Shown: positions 1-12,036, counted from the stretch's first letter. The stretch is 15,733 nt of DNA from Chthoniobacterales bacterium (GCA_013695925.1 JACCZO010000329.1:1-15733); one strand, 5' to 3'. Translations and numbers: made by a program. Notes: generated by a model from the letters alone, not told the origin.

Positions 1-2
1 GC

Positions 3-299
3 CTAACGACTAACGGTCTGACCCCGCCCGATGATCTGCACCGGCGAGGGCGTCGTGATGATTCCGCCAATCAAATAGCTGATTGGCCTGGGAATCGCGG
101 AGGCTGAGGTCAAGATATAGACCTTGACCGTTTTCTGCGCGGGCATCTCCTGCGCCTGATGCGGACGGCCAGGCGTCGCGGTTTCCCGATAGACCATCGG
201 GCCGGCGCTGGCTGAAGCAACGAGCATAAATCCGAAGGCGATGGCCCCGGAAAGGAGAAACAAGCCGCGCAGATGGAACCATCTGCTTCTTGTTTTCAT
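3..299 (-). CDS. Small secreted protein, hypothetical
   Basis: Encodes about 98 residues from the ATG at 299; an in-frame GTG at 314 would add five. Neither start has a clear Shine-Dalgarno sequence. The N-terminus is a typical signal peptide: basic MKTRSRW, a hydrophobic core around LFLLSGAIAFGFML, and a likely signal peptidase I site after ASASA. The mature part is short, Pro/Thr-rich and lacks a recognisable domain; it has a hydrophobic stretch near ISYLIGGIITTP. It follows the TPR gene on the same strand after about 70 bases and may be the last gene of the uvrA operon. Its stop codon TAG lies inside a copy of the TCGTTAGG word. I do not recognise the family; an exported role is inferred only from the signal peptide. 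Confidence 0.6.
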   Translation of the reverse strand: MKTRSRWFHLRGLFLLSGAIAFGFMLVASASAGPMVYRETATPGRPHQAQEMPAQKTVKVYILTSASAIPRPISYLIGGIITTPSPVQIIGRGQTVSR

Positions 300-369
300 G
301 CCGGAAGCTTGCACCCGACAAGTGCCTCAAAGCAAGATCAATCTTCGGACTTAAACCCGACAAATCCGG

Positions 370-2861
370 CTATTCTTCCCAGAGAAAATGTTCGAGTCGC
401 AACTGGGTCAACCGCGCCTTGGCCTCGTCGCTCCGAGTCCCACCGACGGCTGCCAGTTTACGAAAGACCGCCACGGCCGATTTCCAATCGTTCATTTCTT
501 CGAGCAGATGAGCGGCGTTGAATCCCGCCTTGTAAAACCAGAAAAACTCACCTTGCCGGTCGGTCCGCATCCCCTCCTCCAGCACGCCGTAATAGGTCAA
601 TAAGGCAGCGGATTTGTCGTTCAGCTTTTCCAGCGCTTTGCCCTTTTTGAATTCTGCCTGATTACGCCAATGAGGCGGCGCCCCGGGATCGGCTGCCAGC
701 TTTTCATAAAACTCGATCGCGCGCCGATAATTTTCCGGGTCGGTCGCGCCCATCTCGTAAAAAATGTCGCCTTTGCCGCAGAGCGCCTCGCGCCGCTCGG
801 CCGGGCGGGCCTCGTTCTTCAGCACCTCGTCGTAGAGAGCCTGTGCCTCGCGATTTTTCCCCAGGCGCCGCTCGATCGCGGCCTCTTCGTTGCGCGCCGC
901 CCATTTCAAGTCGCCATCCAGTTTCACGACCTGATCGAGGAGCGCGAGGGCATGATCGAGCGAGCCCGCCGCCATACTGGAAGTCGCGCTCCGGGCGGCG
1001 AAGAAGAGCGCCTTCTCTGCCAACGGCGCCTCGGGCTTTTGTTCGCCACGGGACGAATCCGTCCGTCCGGCGGACTGGGCGAGCAATTCAAACTGGGTTT
1101 GCGCGTTGGCAAAATCCTGACGCCGGAAATATGCCTCAGCCAGCTTCATTCGCACCTCCGCGCTGCGGTGGGAATCGGGATACTGCTGCAGGAATTTGTT
1201 CGCCGCCGCCACGACTGCACTTTCATTGGACGAAGGCGTCGCATCCTCGATCCAGATCTCGAGGTAATCAGCTCGCTCGCGCGCAGCCGGTGTTGGATTT
1301 GCCTGGCGCGCTTGCGCCAAGCCCTGGCGCGCGGCCGCCAGATCAGGCGGGGCCGCGTGAAAAGCCAGCTCGGCCAGGGCGACCCACGCTTCGGAGAGAC
1401 GCGGACTTTGCGGGAAATCGCGGATGAATTTCCGAAATGTTTCCGAGGCCTCCGGCTTGCCTTGCGCGGCCTGAACGACCCCTTCTTCTAGGAGAAGTTC
1501 GCCCTGTAGGTTCTGCTTGCCGGGATCGTTGCTGATCTTGCGATAATCCGCCGCAAACTCCGAGGCGCGATCGAGCCGCAGCCAGCAAAGTGCCGCGTTG
1601 AAGAGCGCGTCTCCCGAGAGAGCAGGCACGCGCCCGGCCAGTTCCTCGTAGGTCCTGGCCGCTTTCTCCATCTCGCCGCTGCGATAATTTGCTTCCGCAA
1701 TCAGCCAATCAACCTGCGGCAGAAATGCCGGGGCCAAATTGAGGGCGCGCGCCGCCTCCGCAGCCTTGATCGCCTCGGCCCATTCCCGCCGGGCCAGATG
1801 GAGGCGGGCCAATTCGAGATTGGCCGCGCCTAACGACGGAAAACGAAGCGAGCTATCCCGCAACTGGGTAAGCAACGCAATTGCTTTGTCCGGATCGCCC
1901 GCCCGCAGCCGGCTCCGCGCGAGATACCATTGCGCGAGGGCCTGGCGCGGCTGGGCTGGATCGCGCAGCCAGCGTTCCAGCTCGTTGGTCGAGGGCTTGC
2001 GCTCCAGGCGATAGAGTTCATCCAGGCGGGCAAAGATCGCGGGCAAGGCGCTGTCGTTAGGGTGATGATCGATGAATTCCTCGAGCGCGTCGTCGCCGGC
2101 CTCCGGGGTCTTCTGTTGCGCATGGGCATCCGCCAGGGCGAAGAGCGTGGCGACCAGCAGGCGGTGCGAAACGCCCTCCGGATTTTTCAAAATGACGTTC
2201 AAGGTTTCGATCGCTTTCTCGGAATGCCCCTGCGCGAGATTGAGCCGGCCAAAGAGATACCGGCGCTCACTTCGTTCCGTCGCAAGCTGCGGTTTCGTCG
2301 TCCGCAGAAGACGATCAGCCGCGCTCAGGGCGCCGCCTTCGAGTAAAAGCTGAGCCCGGGCGAGTTTGGCCCGGGTGACCCACGCCGGAGATTTTTCCAG
2401 CGACTGGAGGGCCCGCATCGCCTCCTTTTTTCGGCCCAGCGCACGCAACGCCTCGGCCTGTCCGAAGGCTGCTTCGCTCCGCCGCGCGGACCTCGGGTCG
2501 GCCGCGACCTGCGCGTAAAGTGGGAGCGCCGTCGCCCAACGATCGAGGCCGGCCAGGGCCTGCGCGCTCCAAAAGGCGGACTCCGCGTCATTCGTTAGGG
2601 CGGGATCGGCAAAAATTTCGAGCGCCTTCTCCAATTGTCCGGCGCGGACGAGCGCTTCGGCCAGTTTGCGTTGCGCGACGACGCGCTCCGAGGCGGACGG
2701 ATTCTGAGTAAGAAATTTTTGCAGTCGTTCGACCGCCACCTGCGGGACACCCTCGGCCAGAGGCGCGATCGCCCGTTCCAGGGTTTCGCTCTCCTGCCCG
2801 CAGACCGCCTGCCCTAACGACAGCGAAACCAGCCCGGTCAGAAATAAAAGCGAAGTCCGTC

Positions 2862-2865
<4 letters not shown>
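370..2865 (-). CDS. Secreted tetratricopeptide-repeat protein
   Basis: 831 residues. The first ~23 form a signal peptide (MRRTSLLFLTGLVSLSLG core, likely cut near VCG/QE); the Cys there does not sit in a good lipobox. The rest is a long array of helical TPR-like repeats, with recurring pieces such as AEALVRAGQLEKALEIF, FLQQYPDSHRSAEVRMKLAEAYF and RRAIEFYEKLAADPG. The spacing and the 'FP/YPxS' linkers resemble the TPRs of YbgF/BamD-type envelope proteins. It probably acts as a periplasmic protein-protein scaffold, but no enzyme domain or specific partner is visible. The start ATG overlaps the expected uvrA stop codon (ATGA), so the two genes appear translationally coupled. Three copies of the TCGTTAGG word lie inside the gene and a fourth falls in the signal-peptide codons (S-L-G). 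Confidence 0.85.
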
Positions 2866-5854
<2,989 letters not shown>

Positions 5855-5933
5855 CGGACGAAATTAATCGAACCTATCAGTCAAGCACAGCCGTCCGATT
5901 TCTCCAGCGATTTGAACTAATCATGACCGTGCC

Positions 5934-6164
5934 GTGAGCGCCATTCCAGCGGAAGAAATCGCGCAGTTGCAGAAGAAATTCAGCGAGATCAAGCACTCGA
6001 TTAACAACGCGCTCGCGGTCATGATGGCGCTCAGCGAGATGTCGCAGCGCCGTCCGGATTACGCCGAGAAATTGGCCAGCTCGGTGCTTTCGAAGGCGCC
6101 ACAAATCGTCACCAGTCTGCAGGAATTCGCGCAGGTGCTGAACGAAAAAGCCGGCCAGAAATAA
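5934..6164 (+). CDS. Small helical protein resembling a histidine-kinase dimerisation helix
   Basis: 76 residues from a GTG start; the frame ends at TAA 6162-6164. The protein is predicted all-helical. The segment EIKHSINNALAVMMALSEM resembles the H-box helix of histidine kinases and similar DHp-like modules (an H followed by 'NN.L..I'), and a second amphipathic helix follows (SSVLSKAPQIVTSLQEFAQVL). No ATP-binding domain is present, so at most it would be a stand-alone phosphoacceptor or dimerisation module. It is divergent from uvrA (about 80 bases between starts) and convergent with the glycosyltransferase gene 29 bases downstream. The assignment is tentative; it may simply be an unrelated helical-hairpin protein. 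Confidence 0.6.
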   Translation: MSAIPAEEIAQLQKKFSEIKHSINNALAVMMALSEMSQRRPDYAEKLASSVLSKAPQIVTSLQEFAQVLNEKAGQK

Positions 6165-6193
6165 AGGAGCGGCCGCGGGGAGACTGCGGGGCC

Positions 6194-7294
6194 CTATAGC
6201 GCCAGGAGCAACTCCGCGATCTCTAACGACGCCCGGGGCCGGCTGAGCCGGCTGATGTTCTCCGACCATTCACGCCAAAGTCGCGCGTCCGCTACGAAGG
6301 CACGCTCGACCGCCGCGACGATCGCGGCCGGAGTTGTCGCGACAACTCCCGAGCGCGATTTTTCGATGAGCCGCGCATTCCCTGCCTCCTGTCCAGGCAC
6401 GATTTGGCTGATGATCATCGGACACTTCGCCGCAATCGTCTCCTGCACCGTCGCGCCGCCCGCTTTGCTCACCAGCAAGTGGCTCTCCAGCATCAGGCGC
6501 GGCAATTGATCGCTCCAGCCGACGATCTCAAACTTGCGCGTCATCCCGGCGTTTAGCTCTTCCACCGTCCGTCGCAGCCGATCGTCGCGCCCGACCGTAA
6601 CCGTCAGCCTGACGCCGGGCAGCCGCGCCAGGCCGCGGATGATCTCCGGCGCGGCCCGGCCGCCGGCGTTGATCATGTAAAGGATCCGGCGTTCCCCACC
6701 AGCCACCGGCGGCTCCCGCAGCTCGCCGAGCTCGGCAAACTTCGGCGTCACCGGAAACCCGGAGACGCGCACCTTGTCGTCAGGCACCCTCGCGGCCGCG
6801 AGCAGCGCGGCCGTCTGTTCGTTAGGGACGAGAAACAGATCGCTCGCGCAGCGAAACCAAATCGCGTTCACCGTGATCGAATCGGTAATGCAAACGACCT
6901 GCCGGAAGGCTGCCGGCGCGCCCTCCAGGATCGTGCCAAGGAGGTGCCCATAGGCCGGGTAAACCGAGACCACTGCGGTCGGCTGAAAACGAACCAAGAG
7001 CTGGCTGAGGCGCGACTTCGCCATGAAAAGCCAGCGCATCTGGGCGGCGTAGTTGTTCCGCCCGTCAAGCTGCCGGTAAAGCCAGCCCCAGGCGCGCGGC
7101 GTGCGGTTGATCATCACGAGATAGCCGTGCCGCGCCCAGTCATTCGCAAAGCCGAAAGTCTCCGCGAAAATATCGTGCACCTCGACGGTGGCCGCTCCAC
7201 CCGCGACCGCCGCCAGCCCGTCACGCATCCCGCGCGCCGCCGCGTTGTGGCCTTCGCCGAAACCGGCGGTCAGAATCAGGATTCGTTTCTCCAT
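6194..7294 (-). CDS. GT28 glycosyltransferase, MGDG synthase/UgtP type
   Basis: 366 residues, the usual length for the family. The N-terminal domain starts with ILILTAGFGEGHNAAARGM, the acceptor-side glycine loop typical of monogalactosyldiacylglycerol synthase and processive diacylglycerol glucosyltransferases. The C-terminal donor domain carries LLVSKAGGATVQETIAAKCP and IVPGQEAGNARLI, the nucleotide-sugar binding region of GT28 enzymes, related to MurG. It probably transfers a hexose from UDP-sugar to diacylglycerol at the inner face of the cytoplasmic membrane; sugar and acceptor cannot be told from sequence. It is divergent from the YihY-family gene (about 70 bases between starts). The word CCTAACGA directly abuts the ATG on the coding strand, so it occupies the Shine-Dalgarno position. 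Confidence 0.88.
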   Translation of the reverse strand: MEKRILILTAGFGEGHNAAARGMRDGLAAVAGGAATVEVHDIFAETFGFANDWARHGYLVMINRTPRAWGWLYRQLDGRNNYAAQMRWLFMAKSRLSQLLVRFQPTAVVSVYPAYGHLLGTILEGAPAAFRQVVCITDSITVNAIWFRCASDLFLVPNEQTAALLAAARVPDDKVRVSGFPVTPKFAELGELREPPVAGGERRILYMINAGGRAAPEIIRGLARLPGVRLTVTVGRDDRLRRTVEELNAGMTRKFEIVGWSDQLPRLMLESHLLVSKAGGATVQETIAAKCPMIISQIVPGQEAGNARLIEKSRSGVVATTPAAIVAAVERAFVADARLWREWSENISRLSRPRASLEIAELLLAL

Positions 7295-7364
7295 TCGTTA
7301 GGCAAAGAAGTTGGCGGAGAGTTTAATGGCAATCCCCGGGGGGCAAAGTAAACTTCGCGTGACG

Positions 7365-8261
7365 ATGAAATTCCTCCGACTCACCGGCCGCGTCGTGCGC
7401 CGCCTCGTTTGGGAGACCGCGATGGATGAGACGCTCGGGCTCTCCGCGCAGATGGCCTACCAATTCCTCTTCACTCTCGCTCCGGGGCTCCTCTTTCTCT
7501 GGCATCTCCTCGGCCTCTTCGGCACTGACCCCGCCACCCTGCACAAAATGCTCGGCATCGTCCGCGCTTTTCTCCCGCCCGACCCGAAAGTGCAGGAAAT
7601 TCTCGATAGCGTGGTCGCAAACGTCATCGTCACGGGGAGCGGGGGCGCCCTCGCCACGGCCGGCATTTTCCTCGGCATCTACCTTGGCACCGTCTTCATC
7701 TCGACGATCTCGTACGCGCTTAGCCGGACTCACGGCATCACCGAAGATCGCCATTGGTGGTCGAACTACATCATCTCGCTGCTGCTCCTTTTCTGGTTCG
7801 GCATCACCATCCTGCTCGCCTTCAACATCACCGTCTTCGGCGAAACGCTGGCCGGGATCGCGGAGGTCAATTTTCAGCTCGGGGTCCCGCTCCAGAGCTG
7901 GGTCGCCCTCCTCGCCCTCCCCTTCACCGCCCTCGCCCTCGTCCTCCTCGCTCTCGCCCTCTACCTTCTCACTCCGGAAAATTATCTCACCATTCGCCAG
8001 GCCCTGCCCGGCGCGATTTTCTTCTCCGTTGGCTGGATGACCGTGACGAAGCTCTTCCAGTTCTACGTCGCGCGTTACGATCGCTATAACCCAACTTACC
8101 TCGCGCTTGCCTCCATCATCATGTTGCTCACCTGGATGTATCTCACCTGCCTCCTTCTCCTGCTTGGTGGAAAGCTCAACGCTATTCTGCGGCGCGAGAG
8201 CGAACGGGCGGCAGCGCGCGCCGAGCATGCCGCGGCCGAGCAGGAGCCTCAGCCAGCCTAA
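7365..8261 (+). CDS. YihY/BrkB-family inner-membrane protein
   Basis: About 298 residues from the ATG at 7365 (MKFLRLTGRV); a GTG at 7359 or a TTG at 7311 are alternatives, and the upstream extension looks non-coding. The family signature is present: ALSAQMAYQF-like LSAQMAYQFLFTLAPGLL, then about six hydrophobic segments, the YDRYNPTYLALASIIMLLTWMYL motif and GGKLNAILRR at the end. The tail is charged and Ala-rich, probably cytoplasmic. The family was once called ribonuclease BN, but that activity belongs to another protein; the true role of YihY/BrkB is unsettled. The stop codon TAA lies in a CCTAAC near match of the dispersed word. It is closely followed by, or overlaps, the amidase gene. 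Confidence 0.92.
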   Translation: MKFLRLTGRVVRRLVWETAMDETLGLSAQMAYQFLFTLAPGLLFLWHLLGLFGTDPATLHKMLGIVRAFLPPDPKVQEILDSVVANVIVTGSGGALATAGIFLGIYLGTVFISTISYALSRTHGITEDRHWWSNYIISLLLLFWFGITILLAFNITVFGETLAGIAEVNFQLGVPLQSWVALLALPFTALALVLLALALYLLTPENYLTIRQALPGAIFFSVGWMTVTKLFQFYVARYDRYNPTYLALASIIMLLTWMYLTCLLLLLGGKLNAILRRESERAAARAEHAAAEQEPQPA

Positions 8262-9306
8262 CGTTTCGCGAAACTTGATCCGTCCGCGCAACATTTTCAG
8301 TTGGTCGCTCCTGCTGTGCGTCCTCCTTCTCCTGGTTGGGATCGCAGGCACGATCACCCGCGCCGAGATGACCGAGGAAGAAAAGAAGCAGCTCTTCCTC
8401 AAGTCCCGCGAAAGAATGCGGACCGTTCCGACCCCTACGCCGGAAGAAGCGGCCACCCCGCGCCATAAGCCCAAGCCCGCCAAAAAGCCGCCGGGGAAAA
8501 AGAAAAAATCCACCCCAAAGCCCACCCCGGAGCCAGAGGAGGAAACTCCGGCGCGCACGCCGCGACCGAAAGATGAAGAACCCCCCGTGCCCACCCCGCG
8601 TTCGAAAGCGGAAGCGACCCCCGCTCGCCGCCCGACGCCCGAAGAAGCCACACCGAGCCGACGGGCTGCCGCCACTCCCGTCCCGCAACCCTGCCCGACA
8701 CCCGGCCGCGCGAACGAGCCGGCTGAGGTAGTGGTGAAAAAATCCGGCTACCAAAAGCCGCGCGGTTTTTCCCTTCTCCCATTCCATCTTTTCGGCAGAC
8801 GCTACAAATACCTCACCAACGACGTGCGCAAGCAGATCGATCGCGCCCCGGTCCTGCGCGAACGCTGGCGTTTCATCATCGTGCACAACAGCGGCACCCG
8901 GCAGGGCAACGCCCGCATCTTCGATTACTACCACAAAAACGTCCGCCGCATGCGCAACGGCCTCGCCTACCATTTCGTCATCGGCAACGGCACCTCTTCC
9001 GGCAACGGCGAGATCGAAGTCGGCGACCGCTGGCGGCGTCAGATCAACGGCGGCCACGTGCACAGCGATTACCTTAATAACATCTCGTTAGGCATTTGCC
9101 TCGTCGGCGATTTCAACCGCAGCCAGCCGACCCGGGCCCAGCTCGACAGCGCCGAGGAACTCATCCGCTATCTGCGCGATCGCTGCGGCAAAGTGGAGCG
9201 GCGCGACATCCCGGTCCGGCCGCACCGCGAGATGAATCCACCCCGCTGGGCGACCGACTGTCCGGGCGACGATTTCCCCTATCGCTGGTTCGGGCAATTT
9301 CGTTAG
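8227..9306 (+). CDS. Secreted N-acetylmuramoyl-L-alanine amidase (Amidase_2/PGRP fold)
   Basis: Cleaves the bond between N-acetylmuramic acid and the peptide stem of peptidoglycan. From the N-terminus: a signal or anchor segment (IFSWSLLLCVLLLLVGIAG), a ~100-residue linker very rich in Pro, Thr, Lys and Glu ('TPTPEE', 'KPTPEPEEE', 'TPRPKDEEPP'), then a zinc amidase domain. Likely zinc ligands are His in FIIVHNSG, His in VRPHREMN and Cys in TDCPGDD, matching the His-His-Cys set of T7 lysozyme-like amidases; the Tyr in LAYHFVIGNG fits the catalytic Tyr. The linker probably spans periplasm or cell wall. The start is uncertain: the ATG at 8227 overlaps the YihY-family gene by 35 bases, while a TTG at 8275 gives a cleaner signal peptide. 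The stop TAG lies inside a TCGTTAGG word. Confidence 0.88.
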   Translation: MPRPSRSLSQPNVSRNLIRPRNIFSWSLLLCVLLLLVGIAGTITRAEMTEEEKKQLFLKSRERMRTVPTPTPEEAATPRHKPKPAKKPPGKKKKSTPKPTPEPEEETPARTPRPKDEEPPVPTPRSKAEATPARRPTPEEATPSRRAAATPVPQPCPTPGRANEPAEVVVKKSGYQKPRGFSLLPFHLFGRRYKYLTNDVRKQIDRAPVLRERWRFIIVHNSGTRQGNARIFDYYHKNVRRMRNGLAYHFVIGNGTSSGNGEIEVGDRWRRQINGGHVHSDYLNNISLGICLVGDFNRSQPTRAQLDSAEELIRYLRDRCGKVERRDIPVRPHREMNPPRWATDCPGDDFPYRWFGQFR

Positions 9307-9606
9307 GGGATTTTTATCTGCAGAGTTCGCCGCGGCCGGCCGGAATCTCTCCCCCCGGGGGAAATCGGCGATAACCGGCCGATCGGCCACCAATTTTCCC
9401 CTCGTTCTCGGGCCAGCAGTTCGGGAGCGAGTGGATTTCTTTTTAACGATCCCCCAACCTCCCACTGATCGAGTGTGAATAACCGTGACTCACCACCGCG
9501 CAAAGAGCGCCACGAAAATAGAAAGCAACCGCAAGGCGGTAGGAGCACATGCTGCGACGCCCGGGGGCAGATCGCTGCCGCTCACGGTTAGCCGCCCGGG
9601 CTGTTG
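9307..9606. other. 300-bp intergenic region with short inverted repeats, convergent gene ends
   Basis: No convincing gene is present between the amidase and SIMPL gene ends. Visible structures are a perfect palindrome GGCCGATCGGCC at 9377-9388, a small hairpin ACCGC-AAG-GCGGT around 9527-9540, and GGCAG/CTGCC around 9568-9581 flanked by CCCGGG motifs. These could act as bidirectional terminators, although none has a clear T-run. It is also the boundary between DNA rich in the TCGTTAGG word and DNA lacking it. Confidence 0.4.
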
Positions 9607-10317
9607 TCATCGGAGGTAGAAATCAACGGTAGTCACAACGCGAACGATTTTCCGGTCAGGGGAGCTTGAATCTACGTCGTTGATCTCGAATGGGCCTTGG
9701 ATTGCGTGGCGCACAGCGCCCACCGGGCTGTTGGAGTCTGCGGCAAATCTCTCGGCCGCTTTGCGAGCGTTGCGATTGGCCTCCTGGATCATGTCCGGCT
9801 TGATTTGGTTAAGTCCGGTGAAAAGGAACTGCGGCTTACTCTGGTAGTCGCCGCCGGTTAAAGCAATCCCCTGCTGAACGAGTTTATCGGAGGCCTCCAT
9901 CGCGCTCTTGACCTTCGCAACCTTTGCGCTGCGAAGAAGAACCGTGATGTTGGCTTGGTAGCGGAACGAACGTTTGGAAACGTCGAAGCCGCCGGAGGCG
10001 GCCTGCGCATCGATGATCTGAGGCAGCCCGTTGGAAATCTCCGCCGGCTCGAAGCCGCTCTCAGTGAGAAACTGATGCACCGTCTTGCGAGCGGTCTGAA
10101 TCTGTCCTTGCAGTTGAGTCAGATCATTCTCGGCGATGGTAAAGGCGATAGGCCAGATGGCCAGGTCCGCGGGAACCTCACGCTCCGACAATCCTTTGAC
10201 GGTCACAAACTCGTCCATGCGCTTGACCGAGCGGATAGTATGTCCTGCGAGCAACGCCGCAATGGTCATGCCGAGGATAAAGGAGATGCCAAGAATCCAG
10301 TTACGATTAGTGTTCAT
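9607..10317 (-). CDS. SIMPL-domain (DUF541) membrane-anchored protein
   Basis: 236 residues. An N-terminal signal anchor (WILGISFILGMTIAALLAG) is followed by the SIMPL/DUF541 domain. Family hallmarks are VTVKGLSEREVPADLAIWPIAF at the start of the domain, a central 'FEPAEISNG' region with the YQANITVLL strand, the 'AGDYQSKPQFLFTGLNQIKP' segment, and the closing EANRNARKAAERFA with a final VVTTVDFYL strand. The fold is probably exposed to the periplasm. Members are linked to oxidative-stress protection in a few bacteria (E. coli YggE), but the molecular activity is unknown. It contains no copy of the dispersed TCGTTAGG word. An 81-bp IS110-derived repeat begins only 24 bases upstream of the start, so its promoter may lie in or be replaced by that sequence. 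Confidence 0.88.
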   Translation of the reverse strand: MNTNRNWILGISFILGMTIAALLAGHTIRSVKRMDEFVTVKGLSEREVPADLAIWPIAFTIAENDLTQLQGQIQTARKTVHQFLTESGFEPAEISNGLPQIIDAQAASGGFDVSKRSFRYQANITVLLRSAKVAKVKSAMEASDKLVQQGIALTGGDYQSKPQFLFTGLNQIKPDMIQEANRNARKAAERFAADSNSPVGAVRHAIQGPFEINDVDSSSPDRKIVRVVTTVDFYLR

Positions 10318-10341
10318 TTCAGTGTGCGGGCAGCTGCGGCT

Positions 10342-10422
10342 AGACTTTATGGCTGTGGGCGCGGTGTGAGCGCGGAGACATGGGGTTGAAAAAGAGAGTG
10401 TGTTTGCCGTTCATATTTCGCG
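10342..10422 (+). mobile_element. IS110 left-end fragment, copy 1 (81 bp)
   Basis: This sequence matches 12073-12153 at 78 of 81 positions by eye; the three differences fall within one 21-base stretch. At 12073 the same sequence lies upstream of an IS110 transposase start, so this copy is a truncated left end. It breaks off at TTTCGCG and is followed by short GATCGTAAATCG repeats and the 87-bp palindrome. It sits 24 bases upstream of the SIMPL start codon and reads away from it. On the minus strand it contains a short open frame (MNGKHTLFFNPMS...) shared with copy 2; whether that frame is used is unknown. Confidence 0.75.
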
Positions 10423-10427
10423 AGAGA

Positions 10428-10463
10428 TCGTAAATCGAGATCGTAAATCGGGGGATCGTAAAT
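10428..10463. repeat. Short direct repeats ATCGTAAATCG
   Basis: Three imperfectly spaced copies of (G)ATCGTAAATCG lie just before the 87-bp palindrome. Another ATCGTAAATC lies on the far side of it at about 10557-10566, where it encodes the last codons of the TIR gene. They may be footprints of repeated insertion or excision at the same target. Confidence 0.55.
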
Positions 10464-10547
10464 CGGGGTCGGTCTTTGCATGTTAGCATCTGTTCAGTTA
10501 ACAATCTGAGAAGATATGATGGCAATGTGCACAGACCGACCCCGATT
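10461..10547. repeat. 87-bp palindromic (REP/MITE-like) element, copy 1
   Basis: The arms are AATCGGGGTCGGTCTTTGCA at 10461-10480 and its near-perfect inverse TGCACAGACCGACCCCGATT at 10528-10547 (one mismatch). Weaker pairing extends about 14 bases further inward. A second 87-bp copy lies at 12446-12532. This copy ends 7 bases before the TIR gene stop codon, so the hairpin may also act as its terminator. No transposase that could move it is present; REP-type or MITE-type mobility is inferred. Confidence 0.8.
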
Positions 10548-10554
10548 CCCCAAT

Positions 10555-12036
10555 TCAATCGTAAATCCTGCTGCGAAAAAGCGTGCTCAAACCTCTCCAG
10601 ACGTCGCTCACCGCCGATCCTAGACCGAGTTCCTGTTCGTGTGACTTCAGCGCAACGAGGTAGGGAAGTGCGCCGGCCAGTTTGAAATGCGGCGTGGAGT
10701 TCTCTGCGAACACGGCGAGGCGCAGTTCGCGTCCCGCTTCGAGAACCTCCGGTGACGAGTCGGGGCGGATCGCCGCGTCGACTTCACGCGAGAGTGTCTC
10801 CAACGGCGGCAGCCATACCTCTTCGTCTGGATGGAGCAGACCTGGCGCAACCCACGGACCGATTAATCTGGCGTATGCCTCCTCTGTCGTCGCGAGCTGC
10901 TCCCGGCGGAATTCGTCGGCGGGCCAGAGTACTTCGGCTGCGGTCAGCTCAGCGATCCGCTGCTCCAACGCGTGGAGGCGTGCCAACTGTTTGCGGCGAA
11001 ATGACTCGTAGCTCTCGCTGCGGCCGCGCCGCTCCTCCATGTATTCATCACGCTGCTGGGGCACCTCGATCTTCGGCGCCGGTGCACCGGTCGATAGATA
11101 GTGTTCCAACTCGTTTTCGATCTGCGACGGAAAGCCGACGCGCTCTTCGACGCCGACGTATAACAGGCACATTGAGGCCGTCCGGACAAATAGGCGGTCG
11201 AACTTATTGAGCCAGAGGATCAGATGCTGTTTGAGCGCGGGAACGGACGGCAGGAAGTCCGCTAGGCGCGGCTCGCGCTCAAGGAGTTGAAGGGCCCGCG
11301 TGTTGTACTCGTGGAGAACCGATTCTGTGTAGGCACGAATAGTACGGTGCAAGCGCAACTCGTCCGGCTGAAGCTGGTGAAAGTAGAGGTCGAACAATTC
11401 CTCGTACTCGTGGTGCTCCGGAACGCGGAGACGCTTGTGGATACGGGCGCTGAGGTCGTCGCGGAGCCGAGCCTGCGCCGCGAAGGTTGTGCCGGAGGTA
11501 GCGAAAATCGACCGCAGCTCCTGCGCGGCGAGGCGAACTGGGTCGACCAGCGCAGGGGCGGATGCCGCAGGCCCGGGGAAGGCCGCCACGGTCGACGAAA
11601 CTCCGGGAAAAGGTGGCGGGGCCGCCGGCTTTCCGCTCGGCTGCAACGCAGCGAGCAGCGTTGTTCGTGCATCCTCACCGCCGAGATCAACCAGATCGCA
11701 ATACACGATTGATTTAAGCATCCCGGCTGGCTCGCAGCGCTCGACTCGAACTGGGACGATCAGCCGCTTCTCCCCGGTTGGATCCCTCGCGAAGGCGGCA
11801 GCCCATTCGGGCTGCGTGTAGAGCGACTGGAGGTAGTTCGTTGTAAGAACGAGTAGTGTCCGTTCGGATTCGGCCGCCGCTTTCTGCATGTCTAAGACGA
11901 AGTTGCCTCCAGGCCGGAAATCCCATTTCTGGAAGTAGTGGGTATACCCGGCGTCGGCGACGGTCCAAGCGATCCATTCCGCCCAACGTTCGTCCGCGCG
12001 GTTGTAGCTAATAAAGAAGTTGCGCAAGCGGGTCAT
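10555..12036 (-). CDS. TIR-domain protein with uncharacterised C-terminal domain, candidate immune effector
   Basis: 493 residues. Residues ~5-130 form a bacterial TIR domain: NFFISYNRADERWAEWIAW, the YFQKWDFRPG segment, LLVLTTNYLQSLYTQPEWAAAF and VPVRVERC. Glu77 in QPEW sits where NAD-cleaving TIR domains place their catalytic glutamate. A Pro/Ala linker (~132-160) leads to ~330 residues of mostly helical, charged sequence that I do not recognise; it may be a sensor or oligomerisation module. Bacterial TIR proteins commonly deplete NAD+ or make cyclic ADP-ribose signals in antiphage defence; that role here is inferred. No partner gene (Thoeris ThsA, Argonaute, SAVED) is adjacent. The gene is tightly bracketed: stop 7 bases from palindrome copy 1, start 36 bases from IS110 copy 2, suggesting arrival with mobile DNA. 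Confidence 0.85.
   Translation of the reverse strand: MTRLRNFFISYNRADERWAEWIAWTVADAGYTHYFQKWDFRPGGNFVLDMQKAAAESERTLLVLTTNYLQSLYTQPEWAAAFARDPTGEKRLIVPVRVERCEPAGMLKSIVYCDLVDLGGEDARTTLLAALQPSGKPAAPPPFPGVSSTVAAFPGPAASAPALVDPVRLAAQELRSIFATSGTTFAAQARLRDDLSARIHKRLRVPEHHEYEELFDLYFHQLQPDELRLHRTIRAYTESVLHEYNTRALQLLEREPRLADFLPSVPALKQHLILWLNKFDRLFVRTASMCLLYVGVEERVGFPSQIENELEHYLSTGAPAPKIEVPQQRDEYMEERRGRSESYESFRRKQLARLHALEQRIAELTAAEVLWPADEFRREQLATTEEAYARLIGPWVAPGLLHPDEEVWLPPLETLSREVDAAIRPDSSPEVLEAGRELRLAVFAENSTPHFKLAGALPYLVALKSHEQELGLGSAVSDVWRGLSTLFRSRIYD

Noticed and set aside
670..1491. Plus-strand open frame of 273 codons opposite the TPR gene
   Set aside because: It is antisense to a well-supported TPR gene and has no motifs; it is a by-product of high GC.
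7323..8675. Long minus-strand open frame of 450 codons
   Set aside because: It lies opposite the YihY-family and amidase genes, and its composition (Gly/Arg/Glu low-complexity) mirrors their codons; no domain is seen.
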